NCBI GenBank assembly: GCA_018340805.1
Contig: JACMZG010001870.1
Span: 14,863,723-14,927,722 of the forward strand
DNA from: Microvelia longipes
Lineage: Eukaryota > Arthropoda > Insecta > Hemiptera > Veliidae
DNA length: 64,000 bases
Direction of reading: 5' to 3'
A program made the position numbers and the translations under genes. Below the pieces are notes generated by a model. That model ran no database searches and had not been told where the DNA came from. It worked only from the letters and a program-made list of their open reading frames with translations. This document shows, in pieces, positions 39,001 through 48,600 of the stretch (within the stretch, counting starts at the first letter, position 1; every line of letters begins with the position of its first letter).

Positions 39001-42000
39001 CATATCATCATTAAAATTTACATAAATAATGTCACTGCTTCCATTGGTTAATAGTATTATAATTTCTTTGGAAATGAATGATATGTATAAGTCAAATGAG
39101 CAAGAATGAAATGAGCAAACAGTATATAAGTCATAGAACAAATTCAATGCAACAAAACTTCCTTCTCTTTCTAGTCAAGTAAATAGCTATTATATCAACG
39201 GTTAAAGAGAGACAGGTATTTTCAAAACAATAATATGTTTTACTTATTTTGTTGTAAGTATTGCATTACAACATCCTTGTTCCCTGGCACTGCACTGTAA
39301 ATGCTATTCATGTCCCTGGGAAGCATAATCAACTGCAGTTTCTAAATTTGATAAGGGGATTCAAAATGTATTTCAGGCCAAAAGAAGTTGTCATTTTAAT
39401 GATGAGCCCTAAAAATTTTATAAGGAGGGCAAAAAATAACCCAAAAAGCTACATAGATAAAATTGGTATGCAACATTTAAATTTACAATTACCTCAGCTA
39501 AGCCTCAGGAAACAAAACGTCAGTAATCTCTTTTGGCAAGCCTAGGGTTAACTTATATCTCTAGGCTTATTAAATTTGGGAGATAATGAAGACCTGTAAA
39601 GGAGAGAAACTGTAAGGGGAGAAACTTACTTAGACCTGTAAAGCTTTTTAACCACTCTTTAAATAACACAATTAATAATCAGTGACAATCAATAATCAAT
39701 TAATAATCACAATAAATAATTATAAAACAGATAGTCTTTCTACATTACCAAAATGTATTTTGCGTGATGTAATAAGACTTTAACTTTATTAAAAATGTAT
39801 TAAAACTACTTACTTATGCCTATCTAAAATTGGAATTAAATTTAGAGTCCCAATGACACATCCAGATAAAAGAATAAAATCAGTTCTAATTACAGCTTTA
39901 GCATCTAGATCTCTCATAGCATCGCCAAATGACCTACAACCTTCTGATACAACAATATTCACTAACATGTGACCCCAGTTACCTTGTCTGTAATTAATTC
40001 ATACATCTAAGTTTATGTATCAGCATAAAAACATAATTTACACCAGAAACAAAGTACTTGTAAAATATATCTGTAATATAAGATGAAGAAAAGGGAAAAA
40101 ATGGGTGTAGGGTACCTCAGAACTTTTCCTCACCACATTTGCTACTCTCATCTTCACTTCTTCAGACTTGCTTCGCTTGTCTTAAAAATATTAAAATAAC
40201 CTAATTTATATTGCAGTAAGTCTTTGGTCTTTCCTCGATCTTTCTTTAGATAGTTAAATATGTACATAATAAATATGTGTGCTTACTTTCAAATCAATCC
40301 AAACACAAATTTCTGATATTTTCACTGAGTCATTAATGATAGTTAATGACGACATACTTTTTTTGGGATAGTACAACTAGACTTTAGACTCGTAGAACTT
40401 TAGATCCATGATGCATAAAATTATATTTATGAACTTTGTAAGTTATTTGCTGCTACATAAACTTTAAAAATTGTAACCTTAGTTTTAAGTTTTTTTTTGT
40501 ATATTGCTTGCAAATTGAATTATTTGCTGGTTGGATGGAAGAGGAGACATGTTGTCTCAATCCTGCCAGCTAAAATAAATCATTTAATAGAATCATTATC
40601 ATAAAATAGACCTTAAGATTAATTTTTGTAACAAGTTTCAACTCTCTAGCATTAACAAATAGGGGGCTACAATAACTTTTCTATAACTGTTCCTAAAACT
40701 TGTATAACTCTCTTAACTTTTTCCATAGTTCTCTCAAATAAGTAGTACAGTCTATCGTTTAGTTTAAAAATCTTGACAGGTCAGTTTAGACACCACTGAT
40801 TCTTAAGAAATAAAATCCCTGCAAGAAGGGAGCGGGTAAAAACTATGTACACAAATCAGGTTATTTTACCCGTATTTTTCTTGGCGATGTTTTTTTACAT
40901 TTCTTTTGAGTAGTTTTATTTTAAAATATCATTTTTAAGATTAATTTGAAAGTAATTTTCAAAACGATGTAATCAAAAGAAGAACCACCACAAACAAAGT
41001 GGACGATTGCCACGAAGAAGGTTTTTTTTCACTACAGCGGTAATTGTGGTAGGGATTTTTTTTTTCTCTTTTTAAGTGAGAGGTTGGCAGCGGCTTCTCT
41101 GATAGGTCAATCCCCAAAATACTTATGACCTTGGGGATTTTTAAACTAAACGATAGACTGTAGATTTATTGATTTTGGTTGGACAAAACAAAGAGCATTA
41201 ATTCTGTTATTGGTTTTGGGCCCATTAATGCTTAAAAACCCATTCTTTTTAAATCACTTTAACTAACACACTTACTTGACAAAATCTCTAATTTTATCAG
41301 CATGTGAGGAGCAAAATAAAATGACTTCTTGGACACCAGCAGCTGACAGGCATTCCAGGGTATAGTCTAGCATTGGTCTATTCACAAGTGGCATCAGACA
41401 CTAAAGAACATTCAATAGTAAAAAAGTTAAAATTGTATCTTGGAAATGAAGAAATAAATATAATAAGCCCGTCTAAAACAGCTTATTCTGGGTGAGTTGG
41501 ACCACGGAGTCTCGCACCCCCACCCCTACTGTATGAATTTCTACATCACTTTAGGTGTAACTAAAGGGATTTATGCCGTCCAAGGCTCCTTCCTTACAAA
41601 ATTGGCGGAAAATTAGGGACTTCACTAATTTCGCTCACCACTGCGTTGCAGTGGATCTCTGGTGGCAACGATTATAAAACCTTCTTACTTACCACACAAC
41701 AAAGCCCACATTTTAGCAGGACTTCTTTCCTCCTCCCTTTTTACCAACCACAGACTCCCTTGAGTCCAATTAATAATAAAAAATAAAAAGGATTTTCAGT
41801 TGAATTTGAAGACAAGCCGACTCACATCTCCATGCTCTTAACCAGCAGATGGAGGTACAATAGAACAGTGAATAAATTTTACATAAAGCCAGTTAATTAA
41901 ATATAAACATAAATTCATTAGGGCTCAACATTCCTACATTATCTAGGTGTTTTAACAGTAAAATGATTAATTCAGAACTATTTTTACTGACCACAGGACT

Positions 42001-42102
42001 TAAAGCAGAGGCAGGAGCGAAATTATCATTATAATTATCAGCTATAACAACAGCTTGAATGAGATTTTCCTTGTCCACAGCTCTTGATGTTTTTTTCTCC
42101 AT
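24026..42102 (-). CDS. EIF2B5: Translation initiation factor eIF2B subunit epsilon
   Basis: Twelve exons in transcript order: 41992-42102, 41276-41400, 39814-39987, 37851-38043, 35509-35753, 33681-33794, 33415-33568, 32807-32960, 32400-32618, 30690-30967, 25135-25287, 24026-24082. All phases join, giving 658 residues, within the range known for the family. Residues about 15-210 form the degenerate nucleotidyltransferase domain (QAVVIADNYNDNFAP, then CLMPLVNRPMLDYTLECL). Residues about 310-410 are left-handed beta-helix repeats (VVIGKGTTVGAKS, CVIENSVIGNGCIIKAS). Residues about 420-496 are an acidic linker. The rest is the W2 HEAT-like catalytic domain, ending FIKWLQEADEQSDSD with its acidic and aromatic box. 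The epsilon subunit is the catalytic guanine-exchange subunit that reloads eIF2 with GTP in the cytosol and is the target of integrated stress control. The first donor is GTCAGT, slightly unusual. Head-to-head with PUF60. Confidence 0.97.
24137..24760 (+). other. Repeat-like stretch with a 39-codon reading frame
   Basis: In EIF2B5 intron 11. From the ATG at 24410 a 39-residue frame (MDSDIDIENTPTEF...) runs to a stop at 24527-24529. It resembles the start of a transposon protein but is too short to classify. Sequence at 24617-24632 contains the 'gcttcgctcg' word seen in the 5S-linked repeat tail. Confidence 0.3.
24960..25110 (+). repeat. tRNA-like SINE fragment, copy 1
   Basis: A B-box-like word GGTTTGCATCC (25010-25020) follows 'ggtctgc', and 'cacctgtggtggttcggatc' comes about 40 bases later. 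The same order (ggttcgcagccc, gctctaagattttatg, cacctgaggtggttcc) occurs at 30210-30360. The family is therefore dispersed and looks tRNA-derived. This copy ends only about 30 bases from EIF2B5 exon 11. Confidence 0.5.
25600..25900. other. EIF2B5 intron 10, left part
   Basis: Contains a short palindrome 'accggtcttaagaccggt' (25614-25631). Otherwise no recognised feature before the foldback element at 26201. Confidence 0.5.
26201..27413. mobile_element. Foldback element A, 1.2 kb, about 190-bp terminal inverted repeats
   Basis: The left end TACAGGGTGTCCCCGGATGG is mirrored by CCATCCGGGGACACCCTGTA at the right end. The arms (26201-26391 and 27224-27413) pair almost perfectly. The interior repeats the module 'gagtgactttttgtcgaaaa' several times and has an internal copy of the terminal sequence near 26790-26815 (acgtataggcaacc, then gggggacac). 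The flanks suggest a TA target. No transposase frame is present, so it is non-autonomous. Confidence 0.9.
27751..30171. mobile_element. Foldback element B, 2.4 kb, arms over 1.1 kb
   Basis: It starts TACAGGGTGGTCCAGCTAAG and ends with the exact complement at 30171. Nearly the whole element is one inverted repeat centred near 29060. Anchor pairs: gggcgcgcttcgcgcctgtc (27876-27895) with its complement near 30033-30052; gaaaagtaagatagggagct with its complement near 29660-29680; gtttctaggggtgtagga with its complement near 29268-29285. The left arm carries about 170 extra bases (about 28765-28945). A block 'aatagcaaatcacacaacta' occurs twice in the left arm and inverted twice in the right. No transposase frame is present. 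Confidence 0.93.
30180..30655 (+). repeat. G+C-richer composite repeat with tRNA-like SINE copy 2
   Basis: Contains the B-box-like GGTTCGCAGCCC (30233-30244) and the other landmarks shared with 24960-25110. The word 'tagagggtcctaactttt' occurs twice (30191 and 30413). The part from 30430 to 30640 (ccaggttcttttagtgttag ... ccctcacatgaaaatcctag) is more G+C-rich than its surroundings and looks like the tail of another transposon; I cannot name it. Confidence 0.5.
31323..31702. mobile_element. Mariner-type non-autonomous element
   Basis: The ends are CGAGGGTAGTCTGAAAAGTT and, inverted, ...ACATTTTCAGACAACCCTTG, flanked by TA on both sides (31321-31322 and 31703-31704). This pattern matches mariner terminal repeats. 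The next bases (tttttccattttcacaaaaa) are also inverted at the right end. The middle is replaced by a palindrome (31431-31585), and no transposase is encoded. Confidence 0.8.
31431..31585. repeat. Palindromic MITE nested in the mariner-type element
   Basis: The arms 'cctctccacaaagttaattt' (from 31449) and its complement (ending 31567) are perfect, and the pairing extends outward through 'ataatcaata' (31431) and 'tattgattat' (31576-31585). Confidence 0.7.
31862..32070 (-). repeat. Half copy of the 289-bp inverted-repeat element
   Basis: Shares 'ctgctgatgatgg', 'aacagcaagtatcaac' and 'ttattcactgatata' with 23071-23359. It lies in EIF2B5 intron 9. Confidence 0.6.
33170..33241. repeat. (AAT)n microsatellite
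   Basis: Repeated aat/ata triplets with small interruptions, directly before the MITE at 33240. Confidence 0.9.
33240..33400. mobile_element. MITE family M, short copy 1
   Basis: Inverted ends 'aaaatcagttgacagcgtga' and 'gctgtcaactgattttagcc' followed by 'tgtgtcgtact'. Inner arms carry 'gagccaatgaggtt' and 'aaccttattggttcc'. Other members are at 34413-35346, 44930-45053 and 45187-45363. Confidence 0.8.
34413..35346. mobile_element. MITE family M, long copy (about 0.93 kb)
   Basis: Left end 'aatacgacacacagctaaaa' then 'tcaattgacagc'; right end 'gctgtcaattgactttagcc' then 'gtgtgttatatta'. The termini match the short copies but the interior is much longer, without a transposase frame. It occupies most of EIF2B5 intron 5. 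Confidence 0.75.
35835..36500 (-). mobile_element. Dispersed repeat P, uninterrupted copy
   Basis: It matches the complement of 55505-56215 almost throughout: 'tggatgaggttcctacgtct', 'gctcccaacaattacctcat', 'gagctctgctcgttgttaca', 'gtgtgtagacggtaggaaga', 'caactcagaggttgtagacg'. It sits in EIF2B5 intron 4. At its left end 'gtacaacgttatctg' is intact, which gives the empty site for the insertion at 56214-56975. It contains an internal inverted pair (tggatgaggt / acctcatcca). Class unknown. Confidence 0.8.
36500..36860 (-). repeat. 5S-rRNA-derived dispersed repeat, copy 2
   Basis: On the minus strand 36543-36632 reads ccgatatgggaagtatatct..., agttaagcatcat, ggtcagtgcctgtatgggtg and agcactgggaata, matching animal 5S rRNA in the same order. 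A body with 'tgtgccaagtttcat' precedes it and the tail 'gaggaacgaagcgagcccga' follows, as in the copy at 15771-16290. Confidence 0.8.
37597..37807. repeat. 105-bp direct duplication
   Basis: Two adjacent copies with a period of about 105 bases, sharing 'acaagacaaaataggttaca' and 'tctatccagtcactagaatt'. They end about 45 bases from EIF2B5 exon 4. Confidence 0.9.
38044..39813. other. EIF2B5 intron 3
   Basis: Mostly featureless AT-rich sequence. Around 39275-39345 one frame reads HCTVNAIHVPGKHNQLQF, which resembles the RNase H end of a retroelement polymerase (IHVPGKxN), but the surrounding frame is broken. At most it is an old retroelement scrap. Confidence 0.35.
39988..41275. other. EIF2B5 intron 2
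   Basis: Contains degraded pieces of the 5S-linked family (cttcagacttgcttcgcttg near 40161; gtttcaactctctagcatta near 40632) and nothing coding. Confidence 0.5.
41463..41580 (+). repeat. Solo end of the 6.8-kb inverted-repeat family
   Basis: Shares 'taaaacagcttattc', 'gagttggaccac' and 'actgtatgaatttctacatc' with 7355-7440. It lies in EIF2B5 intron 1. Confidence 0.8.
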
Positions 42103-42605
42103 CTCACAGTTATAGTTTGTTAAACAAATTAATAAATTATAACTGATGCAAAGTAATAAATCCGAAAGTAGATGCAACAATTTTTGAATTTGACAGGAGC
42201 TTAGAAGGTTGGTGAATAAAGGTAATTCAATCAAATCTAGATAAAGCAGCTGTAGGGAATAGGAAACCAAATGGCTTTAATTTGCTAATAATTTCGGGAG
42301 TTTTAATTGAAATAATTTACACAGATTTTATTTAAATTTACTTGTGCTCTGAAAACCGTACAGAAATTGTCCTTGTTTTTAACTTGGTTTTCTAGCGACT
42401 ATACATTGGAATTCTTAATATTTAAGTAGCGGCTTTTCATCATCAGCATTTTATGAGAATTTGGACGCCATTTTGTGTCTAGCCGTCAAGCTGTGTGCTA
42501 AGAGGTCACCTTTTTCTCGTTTTTGGAGATTCTTTTAAGAATTCTCATTTTAACTATTGTTTTTGTTTGTTTATCAGTGCTTTATTTTAATCAACTTGGA
42601 ATAGA
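42103..42605. promoter_or_regulatory. Divergent promoter between EIF2B5 and PUF60
   Basis: Start codons are 503 bases apart and diverge. A CGCCATTTTG word (42466-42475) fits a YY1/Pleiohomeotic-type site, common near starts of housekeeping genes. No TATA box is evident. Both products are broadly needed RNA and translation factors, which fits a shared TATA-less promoter; that is inference. Confidence 0.6.
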
Positions 42606-45600
42606 ATGGCAGCGATCCAAAATTTTTCTGCTATGAATGGAGGAATGCCCATGGTGAGTCTGCTGTTGGCTTCTGGTGGGGTTCAAAGAAATGATAAATC
42701 AATGAGTTTGTCAAGTTGTTGGTTATATTTTAAAATTATCTGATATTATTGGGATATTTAGGATTTCGAAGACGGATATTTATTGAAGATAATATGTTGA
42801 AAGTTGATTTTCATAGTTTTCTTGACCTTGTCCCTCATAAAACCTAACCTATCAAATGGTTTGTTGGTTTGTTGTTGGGATTAATTATTTGGAGAAGGCA
42901 GTCTACCCACTAAAGGGATGTAAGATAAAGTTATAAAATAGAGGTTTGGTATTTTTAACTGCATTCTTACGACGTAAGAATGCAAGGTAAACGACAGATA
43001 TATTCACTTATAGTTTAAGGTATGCCTTACAGTTCTCATCCAAGGTATTACTTGGGATGAGAACTCTCTAGTACCACGTACACACAACATATTAAACAGG
43101 TGATCGTTTTCAGTTCTTGCACCGTATTTCGATAAGTTTTTCATCAGGTACTCATCTGATAAGTTGATAACATCTGATGGATAACTAGATGGGTGTTGAT
43201 TTTATTCATCAAGTTCACTTATGGCGGGAGAAGTTGCTTAGCTGTAGGAAAAGCTAACGTACCCCCTCGCCGAGCTGATTACCTCATCATAAGCCTGATT
43301 ATTACCTTCTTTATTATACTTTGCGCGCTAAATTTGAAACAACTGCCCATAAAATAAAGTACCGGCAGAAGTATTATTATTTTTAAATTAGCCTTTTTGT
43401 TTGTATTATAATAATTTATATTTTTACTCTACGTGGAAGTTATTCCCTCTGCTAAAGAATAAATAAACTGCATGGTTTAAATATTTAGTTGAAAATCATT
43501 TATTTAGAGGATTAAATACTGGTGATTTATTTTTTATTATTAGCAGAGATTTATTCTGTTTATTGATTAGAAATTGCCATGTTGGGAGTCAAGATTTATA
43601 ATATAAACACAGTACATATCTTCTATATTCAGTGTATTCTGTCTACTGTACTGTTCATTAATTTGTTTTCTTAATTTTTAAGTGATAATTCCTTAAAGTA
43701 ACCTCAACAAGCTCAAGAGGGACGAGATAAAGTGTATCTTTACGGGTTTAGGCGTTTATCGCTACTGTACAGCAACGCAACTGTACATTCTAGCTACAAC
43801 AAGAAAAAGTTTTAAAGCCATTGGTCATTTACGCTAAAGGTCATCTCCTCGACTGTACACCAAATTTACAAAAATATGTAGCTAAGATGCCCGGTCGCAA
43901 AGACGACCTTTTAGAACTTTTTGATATTTGATGCTAGAACACTCTTTCACGGTAACATCCTGTAGCGCAGATGTCCAACTCTGTAAATGAGTTATAAGTT
44001 CATTTACGCTAAAATCAAGAATGGATGTATTTGTACATTTGCAAAACAAGTTTACTACAAACCCAGGTTTATTCCAAAACCAGCGAAGCCTACTGGATTC
44101 CCTCTGCACGGTTTTTTAGTCTGTTTAACTATCTTACTTGATAAGATCCTTACATTAGTATGCTGTGATCACATATAAAACTGTATCAACCGCTAACTCT
44201 TCATTTTCATATCACATTAATATTTTCGTTTAGGAGTCAATCTAATAGATATCAGAAGGGAGTAAATTAGTTTAAATTCTTTAAGTTGACTGAACCTGAT
44301 ACAGAAAAAAATTATTTACGTATTTATTTATACGTACTAGCTTGAAGAATCTTACAATTCGAAATAACTGTGCCAGTGCATGCCCGGGGATTTATTAAAA
44401 AAAATGTTTTAAAGAATTAAGTATTCTGAATATATTAATTTGAATTTGTTTTGCACAATAAAAATAACAATATAATTTATTTATTGTTATTAAATAAAGT
44501 ATACAATTAAAACATCTGAAACAAAAGATTTCCTACTAATGGTTTCCCAACTGTCGACTTTTCAATTTACAACTGTATAGATTACTCCTTTTAGATGAAA
44601 TTTCTTTTTGTGTGATAAAGAAAATCATAGCCATAGTGAATTTATATTCCTTCGTCTGAGAGACGTGTTATCAAAAGAAACTCATTTTCTATGCATATTT
44701 CTTAATCAATTAAGTATGATGAACAAGGAATATAATTGTCAATTGTTGGTTACTATCGTATGTCTTATTAGTTTTTGATTGACTTATTTATTTATAATTT
44801 ACGGCGTGAGAAAACCATCATAATTTGTAATAATGATGGTGAGAAAGATAACAAAAATATGATAAAAGAAATAATACGCACAAATAATAAACATTAAATA
44901 ATTGATGCACGGATTGCAAGAGATCTCAGTGCTGTTATACACAGTTATAATCAGTTGAAAACTTAAAAAATATTGTGAAGGAGCCTCATTGGTTCCTAAA
45001 AAATATTTTCCCATTCTTTTAACTGATTATAACTGTGTGTATTACTATAATTGGTTTCTGACAATAATTAATGATGGAACACTACTACCAACTATGTTAA
45101 AATTAATTGCCCTAGATGAGGGGACATCATAGAGATATAAATGTTATGAGGTGTTGCTTTAAACTGACAAAGTTTCATTGCTATAGTATAGCAACATGGT
45201 TATAAATCAGTTGGCAGCGTGGGAAAATAGTGTTAAGTAACCAATGAGGTTTGCCTATTATGAAATTGTAAGTTTGGTTTAACATCCAGAACTAATCTCA
45301 TTGGCTTTCTCGCCTTATTTTCCCCCACTGTCAACTGATTGTAACCGTGTGTTGTACTTTAATAATGTAAAAAAACTTCTTAAGATTAATAACGAGGATT
45401 AATTCCTCAAATTTCCCATTCAAAAAACTTTTATTGCCAAAGTATAAAAAAATTAGGTAATATACAATTATAATGAATTGTTTTATAATCATTTATTTTT
45501 ATTTTAAACTAAAGACTGACAATTTAGTGTTGCCTAGTTAAGAACTAGGAAACTTTTTGTCTGTAAATAGGTGTTGGCAATTCTGCCTTATTTTTTACTC

Positions 45601-48600
45601 AAATATTATATTATTATGCCAGGCGTAAAAAAACTACAAATGTATACTAGTGTATATCTTCCCTAAAGAGTATTAGAGTCGATTAATATTTCTTTACCAA
45701 AATCAAGTAATGACAACTCTGCCAAATAAGCTGTTGAGACATCAAATTGTTGGGTCAATTTATGCGACCCGATGGGCTACTTGAAATATTTTTGCTGTTC
45801 TTGGAGTTAGTGTGTTTGGAAGACATATGTATTGATCCTATAAAAGCTGTGTAATGCATACTGTGAGGGACATACTGATTTTACATTAACAATGTTTTTA
45901 TTATGTTCTAGGGAGGAGGTATAATGCAGCCTGGCTTGATGCCTATGGCACAACCAAGTATCATCCCACCTCCCCTACCTCAGGCTATACCGCCTATGGT
46001 TCAGCCACCACAGCCTTATGCTCCTCCCATTAACAGTAGGCTTTTTTTTAAATTTTATTAATTAAAATGAAAGTTAATATTTTTTTATTAATATATTTTT
46101 GTATCTTTATTATGCTGAGTAAAAATAATTAGGTTTGTTTAATTGACTTATTTAGACCTTCTAAAACAGGAAAACATATGTTCTAATTTTAACTCAAAAG
46201 TTATTGAGCTGCTTATAGATAATCTATAAAATTAATAATAGATAATCTATTTTTTCCTAGAGGTCCTATTTTTCATTATTTAAAACTTCATTTGATTAAA
46301 TTGTTCTTTGAAATCTTTTGTTATTATTATTAAAAATATGATGCAAATTTTAAACATAAGGTGTTACCTCTTATGACACATCACATTTGGAAACTGTATT
46401 TCGATGAAGAAAGATTTTGATATACAAGCACAGCGTTCAACTTCAAATCACACACACTATATTGACACACTAACCATGGCAATATGCACATAGTTTTATT
46501 AAAATGAATCCAATAATATCACTATTTATTCAAATGTATAATATTTCTGAGTAGATGTCATTATATTATGTTATGTATTGGTTATTATAAGATCAATAAT
46601 TACAGATTTGATCTTAATATTATTAAGCATATTTTTGGTGGAATATTCTATTTTATCTACTGCATTAATTTAATTTGGTTGAATTTATTTTTTTAAGTAT
46701 ACTGACAATATATTTTTACTCTTTTATCGTTATTATCTCATGCCCTGAATTATTTTTACTCTATAATATAATGAACTATAGTTTTAAGTTTTTATTTTTG
46801 TAGTAAACAGGTGTTAAAATAATGTTTGTTTTGCTATGATTTCTTTGTCTAGTTTATCGTTGATGTTATAAACTTATAAAGCCGAAATCCGTTTCTTGGG
46901 GAAAATACAAAAAGCTGAAAAACAGTGTCATCTTGGAATTATGTCTTCATTTTTTCTTTTTTATATTATTTTACTTAAAAGTATTCACCACACTTCTCAT
47001 CTTAAAGTAAACAATTTTTGTTGAGCTGAAAATAGCATCTTTTTACAATACATTTGATTAAATCTATATTAATTATTCTCTTTGTTAAGAAAAAGAGTAA
47101 AAAAAACAAAACTGTACTAATAGAGGTTTTCTTGTGTTTCTGAGATGTTACAGGAGAAACAGGACTTGTTAAAATGTATAAATTTCAGGATTGGGGCCGC
47201 AACATGAAAATAAATTGTTCATTTAATACTATTAGTCATTTTTCATTTAAAGAAAAAAAATTATAGTTTCGAATATCACTAGATCATTTAGGTGCAAATG
47301 TTTTTATGTTTCTTAGATTCCTTACCTATCTTGTTGTGTTTGGATTGCTACATGAAGGTTCAGGTTTCTCTCCTGGGCTGTGCTCTGTTTTTATTAGAGT
47401 TGATGTTCACTTGAATTAGGATTTTGAGTGTACAGTTTATAGCAAGAATATTATTTGAAACGGTGGTCCCCACTGAGTAGATTTAGTATACCATTATATT
47501 ATAAATGGTTGAAGTACTTTTTAGTAATGCTTTTCCAAACTACAATTTCAATTCTTCTTCGGGTTAATTTAGCAAATTTGATGAGAATGGCTTTCTCAAT
47601 GTATTTTAGAAAATTTTCTTTAAAAAAATCACTATGAACTGGCTTGTTTTTTAAATTAATATGGCAAATATTAAATTTCACAAGTATAACAAACATACAG
47701 CATTTGCTCCTTGATTTTTGAAACAATTTCTTTAAATGATAATTTTATGAGTTTGGGTTGTTAAGTTGGGATTATTTTTTATAATTTTTAATTATTTATG
47801 TCTACCACTCACTGATTGGTTCGGTCTTTTTTGGTTATGATTACAGATATGACCTTTTTTTATTATCTCTTTTGGTGAACACGGTCACAGATGTGGGAAA
47901 TGTCATATTGTCATTATTTATTATTATATTTCAATTTTGTTTGTCATTGATACTCCACTTATTTATTTCCTCAACTTCTTTATTAATTTCAAATAGATAT
48001 TTTTTGGTCAAAGGTACATTTTATTATAGCATTACTTGCTTATAAGTAAATGCTTGGAATTTTAAGGTCTAATTTATCCTTTCAATTGAAGGAGTATGGA
48101 TGCAATTATAATTTTTTAGTATTTCAATGCTCCTGTTAATACTTGATTGATCTTCTAAAAGATCAATTTGGAGAATATTTTTGGCTTAAAATGAGCCAAT
48201 TATATTGATAATGTTTGTTTACAATTTTTACTAATGATAAAATATGAAGCCTATTGTTATTATTAATAATTTAATGGAAATAAAGCTTTGATTTATTTGA
48301 TTAAAAAACATTGGCTGTAGTACCATGACTGTTTTAAAACTTTTGCAACTTTTTTTGTTTCTAAAATCTGTGCTTTCAGGATTGTGCTGATTATGACATT
48401 TATCCCCTCCCCAAATTTAAGAGGCTATGCTCTCTGTTTTTCTATAACTGAGAACTTGCCCATATAATAACATTTTTTTTCAGGATTATATTAGGATGGT
48501 TTTGTTAGTATTTTTGTTTGTTTCTGATTTGAGGTACAAATGTTGATTTTCTTGAAGGGATTTCAATTTACTTTCTTAAGTTTCTAAATTGATAAATTAA

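Larger units (their letters stand above)
42654..45911. other. PUF60 intron 1
   Basis: Holds two hairpins (42961-42983, gcattcttac / gtaagaatgc; and 43033-43066, agttctcatcc / ggatgagaact) and two copies of MITE family M. No extra exon was recognised. Confidence 0.6.

Noticed and set aside
39261..39545. 94-codon frame as a retroelement gene
   Set aside because: Only a short IHVPGKHN-like word resembles RNase H; the rest has no match I recognise, so it is noted only as a possible scrap.
47455..47726. Opposing frames in PUF60 intron 2
   Set aside because: No domain, no splice logic, and they are mutually antisense; chance open frames in an AT-rich intron.
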